From JBBDMW01 sp040878005 (lineage in GTDB: Bacteria; Chloroflexota; Dehalococcoidia; Lucifugimonadales; Lucifugimonadaceae), in the NCBI GenBank assembly GCA_040878005.1, contig JBBDMW010000038.1:21018-85017 (forward strand): a stretch of DNA of 64,000 nucleotides. Reading direction: 5' to 3'. The position numbers and the translations under genes are program-made. The notes below the pieces were generated by a model. It saw only the letters and a program-made list of their open reading frames with translations, had not been told where the DNA came from and did no database searches. Of the stretch, positions 25,196 to 34,356 are shown in pieces (positions within the stretch are counted from its first letter, which is position 1; each line of letters begins with the position of its first letter).

Positions 25196-25903
25196 CTAAT
25201 GTTCCAATTCGCCATCTGTGTCGTGGCCGTTCAGGATCTCCAGGTACCCCGGCAGTATCCTCTCGTTGTAAACATCTTCAAGTTGGTCCATGAGTTTAAC
25301 GGGATCATCGTCGCTCACGATGATTGCGCCCGTGTCCTTGTTGATCACCCTCACCAGTTCGTCAACGTGGTCGGCTATGCCGCCAGTGCCCGTCAGCACG
25401 CCAATTACCTTCGCCTCGTCATAGGCAATGGCAAACTCACCGAGCGTCCCCGAGCGCCCCCCGGCAATCACCACTGCATCGCAGCTACGGATGTTCTCGA
25501 TCTCGCGCCCCATGAGGCCGCTGCCGGTGTACACAATCAGGTCATAGCCGCGCGTGGGCGCCTTGTACTTGGTGACGTGCTCATGAAAGTTCAGCGCGGG
25601 AGATATGCCAATCACCAGCCCCTGGTGCTCCTTGGCCCCTAGCACTGAATCGTGAGGCAGCCCCGGCGCAACACCTGTCACCAGCACGTAACCGCGCCGG
25701 GCTATCTCAGCCCCGGTCTTCCTCAGCGTGTCCCGCACCTTCGAGCGCATCGTTCCGCCGGCAGATCCCATCACGCCTATGGCCATGCGCGGGAAATCCA
25801 GGATCTCCGAGTAATGCGCCCTTACCGGGTCAATTGATTCAATCAGCCTGTCGTCGGTGTTCACTGTGTATTGCTCATTGCTCTCTGCTGCCTTCGCCTG
25901 CAT
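25196..25903 (-). CDS. LOG-family (SLOG, lysine-decarboxylase-like) nucleotide-binding protein
   Basis: 235 aa. A Rossmann-type fold with MGSAGG near the N-terminus of the domain, GYVLVTGVAPGLPHDSVLGAK, and AGGRSGTLGEF, which stands for the PGGxGTxxE motif of LOG phosphoribohydrolases. LOG enzymes cleave nucleoside 5'-monophosphates to base and ribose phosphate. The motif here is imperfect (AGGRSGT), so catalysis is uncertain. Its start overlaps the end of the HAD gene by 29 bases, so the two are translationally coupled. Confidence 0.8.
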   Translation of the reverse strand: MQAKAAESNEQYTVNTDDRLIESIDPVRAHYSEILDFPRMAIGVMGSAGGTMRSKVRDTLRKTGAEIARRGYVLVTGVAPGLPHDSVLGAKEHQGLVIGISPALNFHEHVTKYKAPTRGYDLIVYTGSGLMGREIENIRSCDAVVIAGGRSGTLGEFAIAYDEAKVIGVLTGTGGIADHVDELVRVINKDTGAIIVSDDDPVKLMDQLEDVYNERILPGYLEILNGHDTDGELEH

Positions 25904-26645
25904 GGCCCAGGCCCACGTCCTGCAGTTTGGACAGCCTGTCCAGCAAACCGGGAAGCTCCGTCAGCGAACGTATCTCATGCGCCTGTCCGGCGTTCGCTGT
26001 GCTCCTATCGCGGTTCAGCCACACCGCCGTTGCTCCCGCTGCGAGCGCTCCATCTACATCCGTCGCTACCTTGTCGCCCACGTGCACGACCTCGTGAGGC
26101 AGGCACCCCGCCTTTTCTGCCGCAACGTGGAAGACACGCGGGTCAGGCTTTTCAAACCCACACTCTTCTGCAGTAATTACAAAGCTGAACCGGCCCGGAA
26201 GTCCGCACTGCTCAGGATCGCTGTTTCCATTGGTTATCACGCCAATGGGCCACCGCTCTGAAATCAATTCAAGAGCCGGTACAACATCAGGATAAGGCTT
26301 TGTCGCTGCTATGCGGCTCGCCACGTACGCGTCCACCAGCCTGCGTTTAAGTTCGCCGTCACGCAATCCGGCAGACTCCATCACCCGCCTGAAGCCCTCG
26401 CGCCTCATATCCATCAGGGACGCCCCTCGCCGTTTCAGTTCAGCAGCCGCTTCATCCCTGGCGCTGACCATGTGCTCCACGGTCAGGCCATCGGCCCTTC
26501 CGGGGGCGAGCCTTCGAATCTCCGCCAGGACCACGGCCAGGCCGGAGCGCATCGCCGCCTCGAAGTCCCACAGGGTGCCGTCAGCATCGAATGTGACGGC
26601 CCTGACCTGCGTGCCCACTTCAAGCCGCCCCGGCGACGCCGTCAC
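25875..26645 (-). CDS. HAD-family phosphatase
   Basis: 256 aa. FDADGTLWD (motif I with the two Asp), ITNGN (motif II), FEKPDPRVF (motif III Lys), VGDKVATDVDGA (motif IV). The cap is helical, type C1. Similar to YjjG/N-acylneuraminate-9-phosphatase-type enzymes, which hydrolyse sugar or nucleotide monophosphates. It starts at GTG 26645, sharing one base with the stop of the isomerase-like gene upstream (TAGTG), and ends inside the LOG gene: a tightly packed operon. Confidence 0.87.
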   Translation of the reverse strand: MTASPGRLEVGTQVRAVTFDADGTLWDFEAAMRSGLAVVLAEIRRLAPGRADGLTVEHMVSARDEAAAELKRRGASLMDMRREGFRRVMESAGLRDGELKRRLVDAYVASRIAATKPYPDVVPALELISERWPIGVITNGNSDPEQCGLPGRFSFVITAEECGFEKPDPRVFHVAAEKAGCLPHEVVHVGDKVATDVDGALAAGATAVWLNRDRSTANAGQAHEIRSLTELPGLLDRLSKLQDVGLGHAGEGSREQ

Positions 26646-27592
26646 TACTCATACGAACCAAACTGGTCCCGCGCCTTTATCTTGTCCTCGGGCGAGCCAA
26701 ACGCCATCGAGTAGTGCCCGCGGTAACCTGCTGACTGCAGCCTTGAGAACATCGACTCGAAATCCAGCGTTCCTTCGCCCGGCAGCATGTGAACCTCGTA
26801 CTCGCCGGTGTTGTCAGCCAGCCTCACTTCGCCAATGCGCTCAATGCCGAATGCGTCCAGGAACCCGTCTATCCCCTCGGGCACGAGGTGTGAGTGGTTG
26901 GCCGTGAACGCCCACCCAAGCCTGTCAGGCCCAATTTCATCGAAGTAGAGCCGGCACTCCTCCACCGTGTGGGCCATGTAATGGACTTCGGCATGGTCCG
27001 GCTCCCGGTTCAGGTTCTCCAGGATGATGCGTGCGCCAGTGTCTGCCCCGTACTTGGCTATGCGCTTCAGCCGCTCAAGCGACGCCTTCCTGCGGTCCCC
27101 AACGTCGCCGCTGAAGTTGTACCCGGCGTGAACTATGGTCCACTGGCAGCCGAGGTTGTTCGCCAGGTCAAGGTTTGCTCGCAGGTACTCATCCACACCC
27201 CGCGACACGTATGGCGAAAACTCCGCCACGTTCACTGCGGAGAGGGTGTGAACGCCAATTTGGATTCCATTGCGCTCGCAGGTCTCCCGCACGGCGCGAA
27301 TCCGGTCCTTGCTCCACGTGTCGAGGTGGTTCGGGCCAATGTCCGCGTTGAAGTCAAGGTAATGAAACTCGTTGGCGGCCGCCCACTCCAGGGCGTCCTC
27401 CAGGCGGGTTGTGCCGGCATCAAAGCCAATGCGGTCCTTCAGGCTCATCTCGCGCTTCCTTTTAGCTGCCTTGTTCGCTGCCAAGAACTGTTCTGTGGCT
27501 ATCCGGGCACGCCTGGCGTCCTCCGCCCTCTGTTCCGGACTCCTCGTGCTCCTGAGCCAGTCTGCCTGGCCGCGTAAGTCGTACGATTTCAT
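26645..27592 (-). CDS. Xylose-isomerase-like TIM-barrel (sugar-phosphate isomerase/epimerase family)
   Basis: 315 aa. The AP-endonuclease-2/xylose-isomerase barrel is seen in LDFNADIG, GIQIGVHTLSA, WTIVHAGYN, ILENLNR (metal Glu), TANHSHLV, EVRLADN and MLPGEGTLDF. A basic, helical extension of about 48 residues precedes the barrel. ATG 27592 (GGGAGA) and ATG 27448 (AAGGAAG) both have ribosome sites, so the extension may be optional. It begins the run isomerase-HAD-LOG-dehalogenase. Substrate unknown; probably a keto-sugar or hydroxy-acid intermediate. Confidence 0.82.
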   Translation of the reverse strand: MKSYDLRGQADWLRSTRSPEQRAEDARRARIATEQFLAANKAAKRKREMSLKDRIGFDAGTTRLEDALEWAAANEFHYLDFNADIGPNHLDTWSKDRIRAVRETCERNGIQIGVHTLSAVNVAEFSPYVSRGVDEYLRANLDLANNLGCQWTIVHAGYNFSGDVGDRRKASLERLKRIAKYGADTGARIILENLNREPDHAEVHYMAHTVEECRLYFDEIGPDRLGWAFTANHSHLVPEGIDGFLDAFGIERIGEVRLADNTGEYEVHMLPGEGTLDFESMFSRLQSAGYRGHYSMAFGSPEDKIKARDQFGSYE

Positions 27593-27695
27593 GTGCGGTC
27601 TCCCTGTGTGGCGGTGTGGCGCTTAGTGGGATGACTGCCATCCAACTGCCCGAGACGATGGGTTCCGTGGCGCTCTCCATAGAACGTTGAGTCCC

Positions 27696-29287
27696 TCAAT
27701 ACGCCCACCCCGCGTACAGCTTCGACTGCGCCAGGTCCACAATTTCATAGGGCAGCCCGCTGTCCCTCGCTGCCTCTTCGCCCCTGGAAGTCACGATCCA
27801 CGTGCCACCGCTGCCCACGACCCGGCCATTCACCATGATCGGCTTTCCGGCCACCAGTGACATGACGGCCTTGCCGGAGAGAGGGTCGATTATCGTCACG
27901 TCGCCGTCCGCCCCTTCGGAGAAGTGCCCCTTGTTCAGCAGCCCCAGCACACGTGATGGGTTGTAGCTAAGCTTCCTGGCCGCGTCTGCCAGCGAAAGCG
28001 CCCCGAAGGATATCAGCGCCATCGTGCGCTCAATGGCAACGTTGCGGGGCAGCGCGCCTCCGTCCGTGCTCACCGCGTCAACCCGGAACTCGCCGTCATC
28101 ATATCGCGCGGTGGTAAGCGTGAAGGCGCTCTCGGGCGGGTTCACAGGAAAGCTCAGGCTGGCGTTCGTGCTGGCTGACTCCCACACACGTACCGCCTCA
28201 TCGCCAGTCACCAGCACGATGCGGCCGCCGCGAGCCACCAGCGCTGACCCGTACCCGTCCATCAGCGCCTGCCGCAGCCCGGCATCAGTGGCCGGGTACC
28301 CCCGTGCCTTCAGGCAGTTCTGTGCCACGTTATAGACAATGTTCCCGTCTTCGTCGCACAGTCCGTTCGTGCCGTTGATCTGCGCCAGGTAGGCTTCTGT
28401 CACAAGCTGGGCGCGCTTGCTCTCAATGATCTGGAACGCCTCGCGGCACTCCTCCTGCGTGTTGTTCACCATGCCGCGGCAGTAAGAGTTGATGTGCGCC
28501 ACGTGCAGCCGGCCGTTGCCCACCAGGTCCGGCACCTCTCGCAGGCCGATCATGTCGCTGCCGCTTTCCTTGGTGCCCACGTGGAAGGCCACCCACGCCA
28601 TCTGCTCGTTCGCCGCGGCAATCACGCCGGCGGTGGATTCTGGTGTGAACGGGTGATAGCCGCCCAGGAGCTTCACACCCACTGCGCCGTTGCGAAGCGC
28701 CTCTGCGACCGTGTCACGCATGGTGGCCGGGCCGGGGTCATCCTCGCCCACGGTCTCGTGCGGCACCAGTCCNNNNNNNNNNNNNNNNNNNNNNNNNNNN
28801 NNNNNNNNNNNNNNNNNNNNNNNNNNNNNNNNNNNNNNNNNNNNNNNNNNNNNNNNNNNNNNNNNNNNNNNNGCATGGTGGCCGGGCCGGGGTCATCCTC
28901 GCCCACGGTCTCGTGCGGCACCAGTCCAAGCAGCCCCGCCACGTTCATGCCTGCGCCGCGGCGCTTCATGCCATCGGCCAGGCTCTCCGGTTCCCCTGCC
29001 AGGTCAAGGGCAGTCGTCGTGCCGGACTCTGCCAGCATCACGTGCCCGAACGCCCTGTCCACGGAACGCTGGAATGGGCTGGAAAGGTGGGCGTGTGTGT
29101 CAATGTGGCCGGGCATTACGATCCGCCCTGCGGCATCAATCACATCGTCCGATTGCGACTCGTCCAGCCGCTCTGACACCGCCGCAACCTTGCCATGGCG
29201 GATGCCCAGGTCCAGGACGCCCTGGACGCCGTTGGCAGGATCGATCACCTCTCCGCCGCGGATTATCACATCGTATTGGGATGCCAT
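27696..29287 (-). CDS. Amidohydrolase (dihydroorotase/D-aminoacylase-like), split by a scaffold gap
   Basis: Metal-dependent hydrolase. The N-terminal part (28928-29287) has the HxH motif in PGHIDTHAHLSSPF; the C-terminal part has VKLLGG (a possible carbamylated Lys), FHVG, HVAHINSY and STDGG (the Asp), and ends in a small beta domain (IMVNGRVV). Bases 28718-28772 and 28873-28927 are identical (55 bases), with N between. Removing the N and one copy gives a single continuous frame of about 478 aa, the normal family length. The gene is therefore intact and the gap is an artefact. ATG 29287 start. It probably belongs to the catabolic group downstream. Confidence 0.85.
28718..28927. other. Spurious 100-N gap with duplicated 55-base contig ends
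   Basis: The 55 bases before the N run (28718-28772) repeat exactly after it (28873-28927). This is the signature of two adjacent contigs sharing a k-mer overlap that were spaced apart instead of merged. Confidence 0.95.
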
Positions 29288-29620
29288 TGCCTGCGCCCTC
29301 TTAAGCGGGCCCTTGCGTCAAACGTGGCCCACGCGCCGGGATTCTAACGTGTTTTGGCTGCCGGCTGTTCTGTGGCCCGTCCGGCAACACCGCGAATAGG
29401 CCCACCAGCCTGTCGGTAGACACGCACGAGACGCATGGCGGTGGGCAATTAGGCTGAAGTAGACGACACGTATGCGGGCCGCACCCGGGAACCCGGAAAG
29501 AAGACGCTGCAGGTTGAGACTTTTGGCTCAGTGCGCCCGCTTGTCAGGTAACTGTCTTGTAATTACACCCGGCTGACCCTGATTACAGGCGGCCGATTGG
29601 CCGTCAGGGGCTTATCAACA
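29288..29620. other. Divergent spacer, no gene seen
   Basis: It lies between the amidohydrolase (-) and the lipoprotein (+). No coding frame of quality; promoters for both are expected, but no clear pair is seen. Confidence 0.4.
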
Positions 29621-30124
29621 ATGAGAAAGTTCTTGCCATACAGGTTCGCAATGCTGTTGGTCCTGGCGATGATCGCCGTGACCGCCCTGGCATGTGAGGG
29701 CTCAGCAACAGTTGTCCCGCTGCCGTCAGCGACATCTGAGCCAACCGCGTCCATCGGCTCGCCAATGACGGAGTCAACGCCAACAGCTACTGCCGTCAGC
29801 AGCACGCCGACACTGGCGCCAACCGTCACTCCCACACCTACCGCAACCCCTGATCCCACCGAGGAGTTCTTCCTGTACATGGAGGCTCCGGGTCAAGATG
29901 AGGCGTTCGTGGATTCAGAGGTTTACGAGGTGACGGGCCGCACAACGGTGGACGCCCTTGTAAGCGTGAATGACACGATTGCACAGGTGGATGAAGACGG
30001 GCGGTTCCGGGTGACTGTGAGCCTTGAGGAAGGGCCGAACTTCGTTGAAGTGGTAGCCAGCAACACGGCAGGCGATCAGGCAAGTGAGATCTTGCTGATC
30101 ATCTATGAAGCTCCCGCGGCATAG
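29621..30124 (+). CDS. Lipoprotein with bacterial Ig-like/glucodextranase-B-type domain
   Basis: About 167 aa from ATG 29621 (a TTG eight codons earlier is less likely). Signal peptide with lipobox (VTALAC), Ser/Thr/Pro linker, then one beta-sandwich domain: VYEVTGRTTVDALVSVND, VDEDGRFRVTVSLEEGPN, VEVVASNTAGDQ. This is the pattern of the short Ig-like domains found in glucodextranase and many surface proteins. The next gene follows after 22 bases, so the two form a secreted pair. Confidence 0.8.
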   Translation: MRKFLPYRFAMLLVLAMIAVTALACEGSATVVPLPSATSEPTASIGSPMTESTPTATAVSSTPTLAPTVTPTPTATPDPTEEFFLYMEAPGQDEAFVDSEVYEVTGRTTVDALVSVNDTIAQVDEDGRFRVTVSLEEGPNFVEVVASNTAGDQASEILLIIYEAPAA

Positions 30125-30146
30125 CCAGAGAGGGAGAGTCAGGCTT

Positions 30147-31235
30147 ATGAATATCAACAACGCAATAGCTTTGAAGGCGCGGCCATACCTGCTTGGTGCC
30201 ATCGCAACAGGCGTGGCGGTCATTGGGACCGCGCTGGGCGGCGGCTGGGTCAGCGCAGACGAAGGTGGCACCTCTGGTACAGGTGGAACCGGCGGCACGG
30301 GCGGCACACTGGGCCCTCCCGCACATGAAGTACCGCCCGGTCAGCTTGTCAGGCGCGGCCTCGCAGGCAGCGTGGTAGGCAAGTCATCGTCCAGCTTCCA
30401 GGTTGGCACCCAGTTCGGAAACGTCACCATAGCCGTGAATGAATCGACCACCATCCGCAAGCCGCCGGAGGGCTCGGTGGGCTTTGATGTGCTACAGGTG
30501 GGCGACCGCGTGGGCCTCCTGCTGGACAGGTCCCCGGCAACAGCGCCGGTGGATGACCTGGACCCGTCTCTTGAGCCATCTTTCAGGGTGGTCACCGCTC
30601 TGCGGGTCATGATCGTTCCAGGCAAGCCGACAAGGAGCCACGTAAGCGCCGTGGTCACGGAGCGTGGCAACGGGCGATTCAAGTTCGTGAACTCTTCCGG
30701 TGAGGAAGAGGAGATTGAAGGTGACCTCGACGTCGAAGTAGGTGATGACGTCCTGATCATTGCCCGGCGCCGCGGTGAAGGCGGCCCGCCAGAGGCCACA
30801 GGCTTCGCCAGCCGGTCAGAGGTTGCCGAGCGGCTGGAGGCCCTTCGCGAGCGAATCAAGGGGCAGCGGGAAGACACCGCCGAGAAGCTGGATGAGATAC
30901 GGGAGCGCGTCGAGGCCAACAGGCGGGAGCAGCTGGAGAAGATCCGTGAGAAGGCTCCCGAGAACGCCAGGGCGAAGGTCGATGACGCGATAGACCGCGC
31001 AGACAACCGCAGCCGCGGCCGTGGACGCGTGGGCGTTGACGACTCCGACGGCGATGGCTTCGGCGATGCCACCGCCAGGGAGCGCGATGCCCCCGGCAAC
31101 TCATCGGGACGGGGTGGCGGGCGAGACAGCGACTCCGATGACGACGGTCTTGGCGATGCTATTGATGTTGAACCTGGCACGCGAGGCCAGAGCCGCGGCA
31201 ACTCAGGCAACGCACCCGGCCACGGCAGTAACTAA
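30147..31235 (+). CDS. Secreted protein with DUF5666-like domain, coiled coil and calcium-binding repeats
   Basis: 362 aa from ATG 30147 (AGGGAGAG eight bases upstream). Order: signal peptide (to about residue 35), a Gly/Thr low-complexity piece, a beta-rich domain resembling DUF5666 (residues about 60-220), a charged coiled coil (about 225-290, ERLEALRERIKGQRED and following heptads), then two thrombospondin-type-3-like calcium loops (DDSDGDGFGD and DSDSDDDGLGD) and a Gly/Asn/Arg-rich tail. Probably an extracellular structural protein stabilised by calcium. A strong hairpin follows. Confidence 0.75.
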   Translation: MNINNAIALKARPYLLGAIATGVAVIGTALGGGWVSADEGGTSGTGGTGGTGGTLGPPAHEVPPGQLVRRGLAGSVVGKSSSSFQVGTQFGNVTIAVNESTTIRKPPEGSVGFDVLQVGDRVGLLLDRSPATAPVDDLDPSLEPSFRVVTALRVMIVPGKPTRSHVSAVVTERGNGRFKFVNSSGEEEEIEGDLDVEVGDDVLIIARRRGEGGPPEATGFASRSEVAERLEALRERIKGQREDTAEKLDEIRERVEANRREQLEKIREKAPENARAKVDDAIDRADNRSRGRGRVGVDDSDGDGFGDATARERDAPGNSSGRGGGRDSDSDDDGLGDAIDVEPGTRGQSRGNSGNAPGHGSN

Positions 31236-31274
31236 CCCTTCCGGTTAAGCAGCCATACAACACAGTTAGAACCA

Positions 31275-31315
31275 GCAGCCCATTCCGCGGTGGATGAGGC
31301 CGCGGCATGGGCTGC
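31275..31315 (+). terminator. Long stem-loop after the calcium-repeat protein
   Basis: GCAGCCCAT-t-CCGCGG (31275-31290) pairs with 31300-31315 across a 9-base loop; the single T/C pair is the only mismatch. It is located between convergent genes. Confidence 0.75.
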
Positions 31316-31441
31316 TTCAGTGTTGTCTCGACCGTAGCGGAGAGACCTGGTGTGGGGCGGAGGCAACTGGCCGCCAACGGCGGCCATACTCGTCTGACCT
31401 GCCACGACCCGGCATCGTTCACCGCTCTGTGATACGTACTT

Positions 31442-31897
31442 CTAAGGCCGGTCTGCCCTGGCGGCAGCACGTATCTCCCTGGCACGGCGGTCATCAGGCG
31501 GCGTCATCAAGATGCGCTTGACCATGTTGAACACTGTGCGCGCCAGCCGCCGCATAGCCCAGCCAAGGGCAAGGCCGCCAAGAATGCGGACAGGACTGCG
31601 CCCCTTCTTCTTTCGCTTGCTGGAAGCCTTGCTGGCGATGAAGCCAAACGCTCCCACTGCTGCGCCCGTTCCCATCAGGATGCCAATCACCCTCTGAACC
31701 GACTGCCGGCGAACCTGCTGGATTGCCAGGCGTCCGCCAGGGAACAGCTCCACGGTGGCCGAGGTGCGCCGGGAGGCTCTATCTCTGACTATTTCGGCAT
31801 CTTCCTCAAGGCGGACCTGGAGGCCGTCGAGCTTGCGTTCTATGGATTGCCGCTGCTCGGCGATTTGCCTCTCCACTTCATCTGTGCGCGACCCCAA
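31442..31897 (-). CDS. DUF3618-like membrane protein
   Basis: About 151 aa. It begins with RTDEVERQIAEQRQSIERKLDGLQ, the DUF3618 helix, followed by a hydrophobic glycine-rich helix (VIGILMGTGAAVGAFGFIA) and a basic tail. I use TTG 31897, seven bases after GGGAGA; it overlaps the upstream gene by 58 bases. Third gene of the DUF883/holin/DUF3618 cassette, comparable in layout to E. coli yqjD-yqjE-yqjK, whose products are membrane proteins linked to stationary phase. Role unproven. Confidence 0.7.
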   Translation of the reverse strand: MGSRTDEVERQIAEQRQSIERKLDGLQVRLEEDAEIVRDRASRRTSATVELFPGGRLAIQQVRRQSVQRVIGILMGTGAAVGAFGFIASKASSKRKKKGRSPVRILGGLALGWAMRRLARTVFNMVKRILMTPPDDRRAREIRAAARADRP

Positions 31898-32313
31898 TTT
31901 ATTGTCTCCCGCAATGACTTGATAGTGCGGACCGGTCCGACCTGCATACTCCGCGCGCCCATAAGGGCAATGAGTCCAAAGAGGACAGCCAATAACAGCA
32001 GCCCGCCCGTAACGATGAGCGCGGACGCCCACATCTCGAACTCCAGGAGTTCTGTAAGGGCGAACATCGCGCTGACTGCCAGGAAGGCGAGCATGAGGAA
32101 CCCGAAGATAGCCGCCAGGAAGGCCGTGATGACCGTCCGCACGGCCTTCGCAACCTGTTCTGACAGCTCTGCCTTGGCTAGCTCAAGTTCCTTGTTGGCA
32201 AGGTCTCGGAGATCATTGGCGATTTCCGTGGCTACATTGCCGAGCGCGCGAGCTTCCTGTCCCGCGCGGTGAAGCTCGTCGCGCAGTGAGCCAGTCCTGT
32301 ACTGCCGTGCCAT
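31840..32313 (-). CDS. Phage_holin_3_6-type (YqjE-like) membrane protein
   Basis: 157 aa. The N-terminal amphipathic helix (LRDLANKELELAKAELSEQ) is the family hallmark. Two transmembrane helices follow (AFLAAIFGFLMLAFLAVSAMF and ASALIVTGGLLLLAVLFGLIAL), then a hydrophilic tail. Despite the holin name these chromosomal proteins are not phage genes. It starts one base after the stop of the DUF883 gene, so translation is coupled. Confidence 0.8.
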   Translation of the reverse strand: MARQYRTGSLRDELHRAGQEARALGNVATEIANDLRDLANKELELAKAELSEQVAKAVRTVITAFLAAIFGFLMLAFLAVSAMFALTELLEFEMWASALIVTGGLLLLAVLFGLIALMGARSMQVGPVRTIKSLRETINWGRAQMKWRGKSPSSGNP

Positions 32314-32314
32314 C

Positions 32315-32650
32315 CTATCTGCGCATCATGCGGCCGAGGAAGTACCCGATCGCCAATGCTGACACTGCAGACTGCATCGGGTGTGCCCGAACGTAGTCGT
32401 CGAGGCTCTCCCATGCGCCGCTTGCGCCGCTCATGCGCTCTGCTGCAGTCTCCCAGCCTTCTGACATGCGCTGGCGGGCTTCATCCCACCTCTCGCTGGC
32501 CTGGGACGCGATGCGGTCCATGCGGCTTGATGCCTCCTGGCCCATGGACTGAGCGGACTCCCCTGCCTGCTGTGCTGTCTCAGAAGCCGTGCGGGACGCC
32601 TGTTCAGCGGACTCGTTCACCTGGTCGCTCGCCTGATTTCGACTTTCCAT
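32315..32650 (-). CDS. DUF883/ElaB-YqjD-like protein
   Basis: 111 aa from ATG 32650 behind GGAGGGC. A long polar Ala/Gln/Ser/Glu helix region ends in a C-terminal anchor DDYVRAHPMQSAVSALAIGYFLGRMMRR. The 'DxYVRxxPxxS...G..lG' tail is diagnostic for ElaB/YqjD-type proteins, which in E. coli bind ribosomes at the inner membrane in stationary phase. First gene of a three-gene cassette with a dyad in its promoter region. Confidence 0.82.
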   Translation of the reverse strand: MESRNQASDQVNESAEQASRTASETAQQAGESAQSMGQEASSRMDRIASQASERWDEARQRMSEGWETAAERMSGASGAWESLDDYVRAHPMQSAVSALAIGYFLGRMMRR

Positions 32651-33147
32651 ATTGCCCTCCACTCCAAATGAAAGAGTGCCCAATTTAGCCCGCGTATACC
32701 GTCACAGAGTGACGGTTACGTTTATATGAAGGCGCGCCCTTAAGGCTCACGCTGCTCTGAATGCTAGGGACAGTGTAAACCGTAAATGCCCCCCGCGTGG
32801 ATGATTGGCGGCGCCCCGAGGTGTGATGCCGCCGTTGCGCCCGGCCAGGCGCTGCCTTTGCTGCAGGCGCGGTGCAGCGGGTGAGGCCGATGGCCGTTGA
32901 TGCCCATCACCCGCTCACCCGCCGCAGGCCAGTGCTATCTATATTGGTCCCTGGATCCACCCGGTCCGCTTCAACCGCCACGCACCCCCAACACCTTTAT
33001 TCGGATCAGATTTCACCGGGGACCGTGGTTCAGCGTAGGGGGTGTGGCGCGGCGGTTGCATCCCCCAAGTGGCTGAACATCCATTGCACATTTGTGACAG
33101 CGCAATCACCCGCGGCACGTGCTCATCATGACCTGTGTGAACAAGTG
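32651..33147. other. Intergenic stretch with GC-rich hairpins
   Basis: No gene. It contains the dyad at 32698-32716, a GGCGGC/GCCGCC hairpin (32807-32833) and further GC-rich complementarity near 32870-32930. A tRNA was looked for and not found. Confidence 0.5.
32698..32716. promoter_or_regulatory. Operator-like dyad upstream of the DUF883 cassette
   Basis: ACCGTCAC-AGA-GTGACGGT: perfect 8-bp arms around a 3-base spacer, about 50 bases upstream of the first gene. On the minus strand a TATACG follows at once and could be the -10 box, so a repressor here would block transcription. The regulator is unknown. Confidence 0.6.
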
Positions 33148-34356
33148 TTACGAGCTTGCCCACCGGCCGCCTGCGCTGTCCCTTGGCCGCCAGTGGTACG
33201 GGACGGCACGTGGGTCATCTGGCTCCACCAGGTACCGTTCGACTTCCTCGTGGACAAGCTCTATGCCCAGTCCCGGCCGGTCAGTGGGAAAGATCGCACC
33301 TTCACGCACGTCAAACATGGGCGTGATGATCTTCTCGAACGTCTCGAACCACGTGTGAAGACATTCCTGGCGGTACAGGTTTGGAGTGGTCATGCAGACC
33401 TGGAAGCCGGCGGCAATGGACACAGGTCCCAGCGCATCATGCGGGCTTACGCGGATGTAGTGCGGCTCCGCCATGGCGGCGATGCGCCGCAGCTCACTGA
33501 TGCCGCCGCACCACGCGACGTCCGGCATGATGTAGTCCACCAGGCGCTCCTGGAGGATGGTGATGTAGTCCCAGCGGGTAAAATGGCGCTCACCGATGCA
33601 GAGCGGGATGCTGGTGTTTTCGCGTACATGCCGGAGCGCCCCGTGGTTCTCAACATGCGTGGGCTCCTCGAACCAGACGAGGTCCACGTGCTCGAGCGCC
33701 CGGGCTGCGGATATGGCGCTGGCAACATCAAATCGGGCGTGAGCGTCCACTAGGAGCTCATAGTCGGGCCCAACCGTCTCCCGCAGGGCATCCATCCAGT
33801 CCACTGCTTCAGCGATCGCCCTGGGAGTCAGCCGTTCCACCAGGGTTGCGCCCTTGAAGGCCGGGTTCGGGTCATGCTGGCGCTTGAAGGGGTCAGTCTT
33901 GATGGCCTGGTGACCGGCGGCAACGGTCTTCTTCGCCGCCTCAGTCATCTGCTCAATGCTGACGTTGTATGACTGGTCCTGGACGTGGGTGTAGAGCGGC
34001 ACGCGGTCCCTCACTGGCCCGCCAAGGAGTTGATATATGGGCACGCCGAGCACCTTGCCCTTTATGTCCCAGAGCGCAATGTCTATGGCGCTGATGAGGT
34101 GGGAGACATAACCGCGGCCATTGAGGTCGCTGTAGGCGTGGAATATGCGCTGCCATACCTCCTCGATGTTGGCCGGGTCGAGGCCGATGACCAGCGGCTT
34201 GACTGCCTCTATTCCGCGCACAAGGTGCGGGTTGGAGAGGTAGTCGGTGCATTCGCCGATGCCGGTGACGCCTTCGTCTGTCTCCACTTCGACGAATAGC
34301 CAGGCGAGGCCTTCGATGGGCATGGTGAGGTAGGTCTTGACGTCTGTGATTTTCAT
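33148..34356 (-). CDS. Mandelate racemase/muconate lactonizing enzyme family dehydratase
   Basis: 402 aa from ATG 34356 (MKITDVKTY), the usual family start. N-terminal capping domain (1-125), then the barrel: AGHQAIKTD (Lys region), LLVDAHARFD (metal Asp), WFEEP (metal Glu), IGERH (metal Glu), MPDVAWCGGI (Asp of the Asp-His dyad) and SPHDALGP (His). All five key positions are present, so it should be active, probably as a sugar-acid dehydratase of the galactonate-dehydratase type. The exact substrate cannot be told. It stands alone, divergent from the large acidic protein. Confidence 0.87.
   Translation of the reverse strand: MKITDVKTYLTMPIEGLAWLFVEVETDEGVTGIGECTDYLSNPHLVRGIEAVKPLVIGLDPANIEEVWQRIFHAYSDLNGRGYVSHLISAIDIALWDIKGKVLGVPIYQLLGGPVRDRVPLYTHVQDQSYNVSIEQMTEAAKKTVAAGHQAIKTDPFKRQHDPNPAFKGATLVERLTPRAIAEAVDWMDALRETVGPDYELLVDAHARFDVASAISAARALEHVDLVWFEEPTHVENHGALRHVRENTSIPLCIGERHFTRWDYITILQERLVDYIMPDVAWCGGISELRRIAAMAEPHYIRVSPHDALGPVSIAAGFQVCMTTPNLYRQECLHTWFETFEKIITPMFDVREGAIFPTDRPGLGIELVHEEVERYLVEPDDPRAVPYHWRPRDSAGGRWASS

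Noticed and set aside
31840..32313. Holin-like gene as a sign of prophage
   Set aside because: No other phage gene nearby, and the cassette matches chromosomal yqjDEK-type genes.
33000..33090. Stretch near 33020-33080 that looked like a tRNA (GTTCAG... and paired ends)
   Set aside because: No cloverleaf can be drawn: the T-arm consensus and anticodon stem are missing.
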